DNA from: Elusimicrobiota bacterium
GTDB taxonomy: Bacteria > Elusimicrobiota > Elusimicrobia > UBA1565
Length of the DNA stretch: 64,000 nucleotides
Direction: 5' to 3'
Assembly: GCA_016196755.1 (NCBI GenBank)
Contig: JACPXC010000007.1
Span: 248,001-312,000, forward strand
In this document: positions 59,501-64,000 of the stretch, piece after piece
Numbering within the stretch: position 1 is the stretch's first letter
How the letters are laid out: every line of letters starts with the position of its first letter
Position numbers and translations under genes: made by a program
Notes under the pieces: model-generated
Database searches by the model: none
What the model was told of the DNA's origin: nothing
Seen by the model: the letters and a program-made list of their open reading frames with translations, nothing else

Positions 59501-62488
59501 CAGGAACTGCCCGCCCCAGACCTCGACGTGGGTCAGGGCGTCGACGAAGGCCGAGCCGATCAGAAAGCGCGCCGTCTCACCCACCTTGTATTCGGCCCGC
59601 TCGGGGATGGCCACAGCGCCTAGCTTGAGCGGCACCGACTTAGCCGGGTCCACGGCGATGAGGACGACCTCAGCCTGCGCCGTCCCTCCGAAGGGCTCGG
59701 AGGCTTCCACCCGAAGACGGTAGGCACCGGGGGCCAGGCTGCCGAGCGCGACGGCCGAAGCGGCGTCCCTGGAGAGGCTCAGAATCCCGCTTCCGGCCTT
59801 GGGACCGTCCTTGACGTCGCGGAAGGCCTGGTCGAGCGACGGGCTGGCCGGGAAATCGCCGCCCCACTGCGCGGGCGGCGGCGCCGATAGAGGCTCGCCG
59901 TCGAGGCGATAGAGCGTCCATGAGCCGCGGCCGGAGAGCGGCGCCTCGTCGAGGCTGACCAGGCGCGCCGAGACCGCGAAGGGCTTGCCCGCCGAGGCGA
60001 ACCCCGCGTCGGGGGTGAGGCGGAACAGGCCGCCCTGCGCGCCGGCCGTGAACGTGCGCTCGGCCGCGATCGTGCGCCCGCCCGCGTCGCGCGCCTCGAC
60101 TTTCACGACGAAGCGCGCGGGCAACGGGTCCTTCGCGTCGAGGTCGGAGGGCTGGGGCGTGATCTCGAAGCTCACTCTCCCGTCGGCGTCGGTCTTGGCC
60201 TCACCCCTGAGCACCTCGGAGCTTCCGCCGCGCGGCCGCCACGCCCACCACCAGCACCACCACGGCACCCAGTCCTCGCGCGTCACCGTGTAGGTGACGG
60301 CGGCCTCGGGCACCGGGCCGCCGAAGTAGTAGGCCGCCTTGGCCGACACGACGGCTTCGGCCCCGTAGCGCCAGGCCCCGGTCGACGCCTCGACCGTCAC
60401 CTCGAACTCGGGGCGCTTGTACTCCTCGACCCCCACCGAGACGTAGCCGGAGTAGCTGCGCTTGCCGTCGGAGAGTTCCGCGCTGAGGTGATAGTCGCCC
60501 AGCATGCGCCCGGCGGGGATGGGGAAGCCGTCCGCCGCCGAGCCCAGCGCCGAGAGGACCTTTTCTTCCTTATATAACTGCTGCCCGTTGGGGTCCGAGG
60601 CGGTGACGTTCACGCGCGCCCCGGGATGGGCCTTCCAGCCCTGGGGGACACGCTCGAGGACCGTGACCTTGTAGGCGACCGTCTGGCCGGGGCGGTAAAT
60701 CGGCCGGTCGGTCTCGACTAAGACCTTGAAGCGCTCGGGCACGGTGAAATACATGCTGAGGACGTTCGCCCAGTAGGCGAAGTGCTCGCCGCGCCGCGCC
60801 AGGGCGTCGGCCGAGGCGTTGAGGTGGCGGTTCTGGGACAACGGGGCGGTCTCCGAGAGCTCGGCCCGGCCCAGCTCGTCGGTGGCGGCCGACTCCGAGC
60901 GCCAGCTCCAATTGTTGGCGCGGCGCAGGTCCAGCGCGGCCCCGCGCACCGGGCGGCCGGTGCGCCCGTCGAGCAGGTAGAAGCGGAACGCCGGGGCGGT
61001 GAGCGTGGCGCCGGGCTCGCCGGGGCGCTCGATGAAGTCCCGGTCGCGGCCCTCAAAACCCGAGTTCCCGAACATGACGAGGTCGGTGACGTTGACGACG
61101 GCCGCGCTGAGCATCGAGGAGCCGGGCTTGAAGGCGGCGTCGCCCGAGGCCACGACCAGGTGCAGGCCGGGCGCGGCGTCGGGCAGGTCGACGGCAGCGG
61201 AGGCGTGCCGGTGCGGCCGGTCCGGCGCCGGCGCCGAGGTCCAGGCCTTGAGCGGCTTGCGCGCGAGCGCGGCGCGGACGAACTCGTCTGAGGGGGTGTT
61301 GAGCACGTTCGACCAGGGCTCGAGCCCGGAACGCTCGCGCGAGGCGCGCAGTTCATCGGGCGTGACCGGGTAGAGACGGAGGTGGATCTTCTCGAGGTTG
61401 CGCGCGCCGAGGGTGAGAGCTCCTTTGCCCGGCGGCGGGACGACCCGCGCCGAGAGCGCCAGTTCGGGCATCCGGATCTGGGCGGCGAGCTTGGCACAGC
61501 GGCTGGCACCCCAGGTCCCCGCGGCCCCCGCGACGACCTCGTCGCAGAGCTTGACCGCTTCGTCGGGGCGGTCGAGGCCGTTTAGGAGTTCGGCGGCCTC
61601 GACGGCGGCCTCGGCCCGGCCTTCCGGGGTCTTGAAGACGCCCCACCAGCGCCTGAGCAGGGCGGCCCCGGCTTCGCGCCCCTTGGCGTCGTCGTCGAAC
61701 GGGGCGACCTTGTCGCCGTGGGCGAACGGGATCCGGGCCCGGCGCACGCGCCAGATTTCGGCGGCCGCCTCGCGGCCTGACCCGCCGAGGCGCGCGGCGG
61801 CCTCATAGACGGCCGCGGCGAGGGCCGCGGGCGAGGCCTCGCGTAAGACCTTGCCGTCGTAGCCCTCCTTAAGAAACGAGACGGCGGCCGGCTTGCGGTC
61901 GTCGTCGTCGATGACGCCCTCGCCGAGCAGATACTCGGTCCAGCGTAGGACGACGAAGTCGAGCAAGGTGGGGTAGCGGGCGCGGTCGGACTTGTCGACC
62001 TCGAGCGTGTAGGACTCGTCGGCCACCGCGGCCGCCGCCAGCTCGGCGCGCCGCTCCCAGAGCGAGGCGAACGCCGCGTCGACCTCGGCGTGGAGCTGGT
62101 CCTCGCTCAGGCGAAAGGCGTCGTCGGCGCCCTCCTCCTCGTCCTCTGTCTGGCCGTGGCCGTACTGCTTCAGATACTCACGGCCCAACTCGGCCTTGAG
62201 GAGCAGCCAACGCGCCGGCCAGAGGCCATCCCCGGGGAGCTTGCTCCCCCGCAGGCGCTCATAGGCCGACCCATAGCGGAACAGGAGCGCCTCGGACTCA
62301 CAGGCGCGCCACAGCGCGCTGGGACGGTCGGCCGCGGTGCCGCTGGAGAGGACGGCGTCGTAGAGCGCCAGGGCCTCCTGGTAGAGGTTCTTGGCGAACT
62401 TGGCGTCGGCGTCCTTGAGGGTGGGGGGCATGGCGGAGACCTCGGTGGCGGCTAGCGGCAATAGCAGGGAGAGCAGCGCGGCGATCAT
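56567..62488 (-). CDS. Bacterial alpha-2-macroglobulin
   Basis: A 1973-residue exported protein with a signal peptide (1-19), a helical TPR-like region (about 25-340), then MG-type beta domains, including the MG2 signature VLVETDRPIYRPGQTV (near 590-605) and a bait-like region. The thioester motif CIEQ lies at 1451-1454, followed by the alpha-helical TED with LNRWLPAAAT. It traps proteases in the periplasm as part of envelope defence. No lipobox is visible and no PBP1C gene is adjacent, unlike the E. coli arrangement. It is co-translated with the upstream TPR gene (ATGA overlap). Confidence 0.9.
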   Translation of the reverse strand: MIAALLSLLLPLAATEVSAMPPTLKDADAKFAKNLYQEALALYDAVLSSGTAADRPSALWRACESEALLFRYGSAYERLRGSKLPGDGLWPARWLLLKAELGREYLKQYGHGQTEDEEEGADDAFRLSEDQLHAEVDAAFASLWERRAELAAAAVADESYTLEVDKSDRARYPTLLDFVVLRWTEYLLGEGVIDDDDRKPAAVSFLKEGYDGKVLREASPAALAAAVYEAAARLGGSGREAAAEIWRVRRARIPFAHGDKVAPFDDDAKGREAGAALLRRWWGVFKTPEGRAEAAVEAAELLNGLDRPDEAVKLCDEVVAGAAGTWGASRCAKLAAQIRMPELALSARVVPPPGKGALTLGARNLEKIHLRLYPVTPDELRASRERSGLEPWSNVLNTPSDEFVRAALARKPLKAWTSAPAPDRPHRHASAAVDLPDAAPGLHLVVASGDAAFKPGSSMLSAAVVNVTDLVMFGNSGFEGRDRDFIERPGEPGATLTAPAFRFYLLDGRTGRPVRGAALDLRRANNWSWRSESAATDELGRAELSETAPLSQNRHLNASADALARRGEHFAYWANVLSMYFTVPERFKVLVETDRPIYRPGQTVAYKVTVLERVPQGWKAHPGARVNVTASDPNGQQLYKEEKVLSALGSAADGFPIPAGRMLGDYHLSAELSDGKRSYSGYVSVGVEEYKRPEFEVTVEASTGAWRYGAEAVVSAKAAYYFGGPVPEAAVTYTVTREDWVPWWCWWWAWRPRGGSSEVLRGEAKTDADGRVSFEITPQPSDLDAKDPLPARFVVKVEARDAGGRTIAAERTFTAGAQGGLFRLTPDAGFASAGKPFAVSARLVSLDEAPLSGRGSWTLYRLDGEPLSAPPPAQWGGDFPASPSLDQAFRDVKDGPKAGSGILSLSRDAASAVALGSLAPGAYRLRVEASEPFGGTAQAEVVLIAVDPAKSVPLKLGAVAIPERAEYKVGETARFLIGSAFVDALTHVEVWGGQFLLERRALEGVGPRLVTVKLDERHKGGVSVRWFGVKDFGVRAGQAQVAVPWTEKRLKAGLTLKNILRPGQRASVGVRATGPGGKPVSGEATLRMYDRSLEYYAKGAGDPGLSDLYGARPGPGGVLGSQRAIYSMSLRVDQGWIAALVKLFRQHTVAPRPPGLRLSASRVFPRRMRMNALARGEMSMDLMEMEGGGGAAPAAAAAPSPSMAKEADGFSRQAEAAPPPIKARKDFSETAFFAPQVPVREGKGTHAFKVPERLTSYRVSGYVVTPLAAYGLVADEVEVRKDLMVRVEMPRYLREGDRSTLKALVNNMSGKPVRASVTVEILEDGKDAGARFGLGAGAREVEVAKDGTAALSWPVRAPQGVGSFVVRATARAGAEADAEERDLPLLPARQRLVESVMVALDADVTKTLTAGKLLKDDPSRQDELLQLQVDPQLALTVLNAIPSLVEYPYECIEQTLNRWLPAAATSKLYANHPAIAKAAAKVPKRDTINPAWEAEDPKRLQSLMETPWLQVSRGMKSAYPLVDMLDPSAVAATERAAFERLRGSQLGDGSFPWFPGGRGDPYMTLYVLAGMAQAKHFGVSVPDDMVARALKYAMNEVPRRLKPEEGDIAFILYASYAVTAFPGELPHKNIVKGWLEFAAKHDRAFTRLGHAYASYAWRRLGDRERAESYLDRAMDAARHDELTGTYWTPEKNSWLWYNDDLETHAFLIRALQGLRPEDKRLSGMVQWLLFNRKGSAWKSTKASAAAVFTLLDFMKKRGSLDKGDSFAVRWGASSDTAKIGPEDWLATPLRWTRTGQRSAEDAKAVVEKKGPGFAFASLTHVFSTTGLEESAAGGPIAVERAFFRRVKKGDKYALEALKSGDKVKVGDTVVVRLTLTSRAAMEYLHLKDPRGAGFEAETLRSGWAWDGLSRYEEPRDSLTNFFISWMPHGEYKLETRMRPTTAGRYRAGAAVVQSMYAPEFAAHSAGFELVVEE

Positions 62489-62841
62489 GGTCTCCCCCCG
62501 TCGTGGGCGGCGATCTGCGCCAGCAGGCCGCGCAGGCGCGCGGCCCCCCGCTCGTCGCCGAGCTTCACATAGATGTCGAGGCTGCCCTCGGCCAGGGCCA
62601 CCGCGCTGTCGAAGGATTTCTCGCTGACCGCCGCCAGGGCCAGCAGGTTCAGAGCCTCCGCCGCCCCGGCCTCGTCGCCGCCCTCACGGGCCGCCGACAG
62701 CGACTGCAGGGCCTTCTGCATGATGAGCGCGGCGCGGTCCTGCTGGGTCGCGAGGCGCGGCAGGGACTCCAGGCACTCGGCGGCCACCGCCCCGCCGCCC
62801 GCGGCCGCCGCCGCCAGCCCCTCAGCCAGCGGGTCGGCCAC
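62485..62841 (-). CDS. Small TPR-like helical protein
   Basis: A 118-residue cytoplasmic protein, Ala/Leu-rich, with two TPR-type helix pairs (ALIMQKALQSLSAAREGG and FDSAVALAEGSLDIYVKLGD). It has no signal peptide. GTG at 62841 shares a base with the stop of the CheC-like gene (TAGTG), and its stop overlaps the alpha-2-macroglobulin start. It is probably an adaptor; partner unknown. Confidence 0.7.
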   Translation of the reverse strand: MADPLAEGLAAAAAGGGAVAAECLESLPRLATQQDRAALIMQKALQSLSAAREGGDEAGAAEALNLLALAAVSEKSFDSAVALAEGSLDIYVKLGDERGAARLRGLLAQIAAHDGGRP

Positions 62842-63440
62842 TAGACCGGCTGGGCCCGGACCAGCATGCGCAGGGCCTCGGAGTCCACGGCCAGCACCAT
62901 CGAGCAGTCGGCCGCCAGGTCGTTGGAGTAGAGCTCCACGTGCGACATCAGCAGGACGTCCTTACGGCCGTCGTAGCCTTCCAGAGCCGCGGCCACGATC
63001 TCGGCCTTGGGGCCGCGCCGGACCTGGGGGACCGACAGGATCACCGTGCGGCCGAACTGGTCGGCCAGGGCCCCGATGACGCTCTGGGCGAGGATGTTCG
63101 AGATCTCGCCGATGGTCAGCTCGACGAGGTCGGGCAGGGCCTTCATCCTCTCGGCCCAAGGCCGGGTGACGGCCTCGCTGAGCGCGGCGGCCCCCTTGAC
63201 CGAGAAGACCATGACCGCCTGGGTGGGGATGTCCTGTACGGCGCTCAAGGCCGCGGCCAGATGCTCGTCGGAGGAACGGCTGAACCACGACAGGAGCCGC
63301 ACGACGGGGATCTCGTTGGTCGACGAGGACATCACGCCCCATTGCGTGCGCGAGAGCTTCCCGAGGCGGTCGGCCGAGCGCGTCACGCCCTCCTCGATGA
63401 GGCCCTGGATGCGCTCTTTCTCGGCCAGCGTGAGGTTCAT
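62841..63440 (-). CDS. CheC/CheX-type phosphatase
   Basis: A 199-residue chemotaxis-phosphatase-like protein. The active-site helix ELTIGEISNILAQSVIG (near 90-110) has the Glu-X3-Asn that dephosphorylates CheY~P in CheC, CheX and FliY. ATG at 63440 shares a base with the stop of the CheY-like gene (TGATG). The pair forms a self-contained phosphorelay output module. No motility genes are visible nearby, so its target may be other than flagella. Confidence 0.8.
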   Translation of the reverse strand: MNLTLAEKERIQGLIEEGVTRSADRLGKLSRTQWGVMSSSTNEIPVVRLLSWFSRSSDEHLAAALSAVQDIPTQAVMVFSVKGAAALSEAVTRPWAERMKALPDLVELTIGEISNILAQSVIGALADQFGRTVILSVPQVRRGPKAEIVAAALEGYDGRKDVLLMSHVELYSNDLAADCSMVLAVDSEALRMLVRAQPV

Positions 63441-63805
63441 CAACGCTTGGCGGCTTTCTCCAGCATCGCGGCCAACTCGACGCCGTCGAAGGGCTTATGG
63501 AGCACCCCGAGGGCCCGGAGCTGCAGCGCCTTGTCCGACACCGCCTTCTGGTCGTTGCCGGTGACGACGATGACGCGCGCCGCGGGGTCGATGCGGCGCA
63601 GCTTCTCGAGCACTTGGAGTCCGTTCTCGTCGGGCAGGGAGATGTCGAGGGTGACGAGGTCGGGCTTGAGCTCTCGGAAGGCCTTGATGCCCGCGGCGGC
63701 GCAATCGGCCTCCCCCGCGATCGTATGGCCCAGCGACTGGAGCATCTCCGAGAGCATGATGCGCAGCACCGGAGAGTCGTCGATGATCAGGACCTTTAAA
63801 GCCAT
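63440..63805 (-). CDS. CheY-like response regulator
   Basis: A 121-residue stand-alone receiver domain: acidic pocket IIDDSP (7-12), phosphorylated Asp in LDISLPDENG (near 54), Thr in VIVVTGND (near 83), Lys in LHKPFDG (near 104). It has no output domain. GGAGG lies 8 nt before the ATG. It heads the operon with the CheC-like phosphatase, TPR and alpha-2-macroglobulin genes, which is an unusual grouping. Confidence 0.9.
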   Translation of the reverse strand: MALKVLIIDDSPVLRIMLSEMLQSLGHTIAGEADCAAAGIKAFRELKPDLVTLDISLPDENGLQVLEKLRRIDPAARVIVVTGNDQKAVSDKALQLRALGVLHKPFDGVELAAMLEKAAKR

Positions 63806-63875
63806 TTGTGAGCCTCCGGCCTGAGTTTAGCGGGTATTCAAGGAACCGGCAAGGGCGGAAATATGAACGGAGTTC

Positions 63876-64000
63876 TCAGCCCTTCTTAGGCGCCGGGTAG
63901 TCCTTGAGGACGTCGAGCGAGACGGCGTGGGAGGAATCCCAAAGCCGGGCATGGACCGCCGCGGCCTGAGTCGCCAAGGCCGGCTCGCGCGCCACGATCT
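63876..64000 (-). CDS. C-terminal end of unknown gene
   Basis: An open minus-strand frame enters from the right edge and ends at TGA 63876-63878 after 41 visible codons (ending DYPAPKKG). GC-rich third positions support coding. Nothing can be said about function; it is followed by the CheY-like gene 71 bp later. Confidence 0.5.
   Translation of the reverse strand, partial: IVAREPALATQAAAVHARLWDSSHAVSLDVLKDYPAPKKG

Noticed and set aside
1-64000. tRNA or rRNA genes
   Set aside because: No T-loop (GGTTCGA) context or rRNA-like stretch was noticed on either strand by eye; a tRNAscan/Infernal run would settle it.

Overview
This is a GC-rich bacterial chromosomal window with dense coding and many 4-base start/stop overlaps (ATGA or GTGA). 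No rRNA, tRNA or CRISPR array was seen. It looks like a free-living, didermic (outer-membrane) anaerobe or facultative anaerobe with a large multihaem cytochrome inventory. Several exported proteins share long Ala/Pro/Val-rich N-terminal regions, which I associate with environmental Elusimicrobiota. That assignment is tentative, made from memory, and no marker gene supports it.

Layout. 1-8651 (minus) is one respiratory operon. In transcription order it encodes a 9-haem/cytochrome b561-like fusion, a NapC/NirT-anchored protein with about 15 haem motifs, 5-haem and 4-haem cytochromes, a four-cluster ferredoxin, an NrfD-type membrane subunit, a Rieske protein, a b6/subunit-IV-type cytochrome b and another multihaem cytochrome cut by the window edge. 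8794-13997 holds a small secreted protein, an S41 protease, MazG, RNase R and an FKBP isomerase. 14002-17737 is an outer-membrane barrel / cupredoxin / class III cyclase operon. 17759-27322 carries a MATE exporter, a metallophosphoesterase, a lytic transglycosylase, a novel CX5C repeat protein, a NUDIX hydrolase, phospholipase D, a methyltransferase and an aldo-keto reductase divergent from a LysR regulator. 27423-35535 holds a frameshifted M29-like peptidase, a nuclease-transporter fusion, an ECF sigma/VWA pair, a membrane phosphatase and an HNH protein. 35624-41733 has a phosphate-type porin, a structured leader with tandem terminators ahead of a 58-residue ORF, a zinc-ribbon protein and a large metzincin. 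41730-45313 is a geranylgeranyl-reductase-like / MurC-like / NahK-like operon. 45374-49726 encodes a 5-haem cytochrome, a barrel and a membrane-anchored flavin/2Fe-2S reductase. 49783-50304 is a ParE-type toxin-antitoxin pair. 50359-55345 is a second respiratory operon (4-haem cytochrome, cyclic-nucleotide-binding ferredoxin, membrane cytochrome, 10-haem cytochrome). 55405-56484 is an AT-richer island with an HTH regulator and a truncated nucleotidyltransferase. 56567-63805 has a CheY-like regulator, a CheC-like phosphatase, a TPR protein and an alpha-2-macroglobulin.

Functionally, three separate cytochrome modules point to quinol oxidation feeding periplasmic and possibly extracellular acceptors. 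The genes between them serve envelope maintenance, scavenging and regulation.

The most unusual signals are four. (1) An extended -10 element, TGN-TANNNT, lies only 6-8 nt before the start codon of many genes, implying widespread leaderless transcription. (2) A 32-bp repeat is embedded in three exported-protein genes and is translated in opposite orientations. (3) A leader RNA carries two mutually exclusive terminator/antiterminator pairings. (4) A small secreted protein is built of tandem CX5C repeats.
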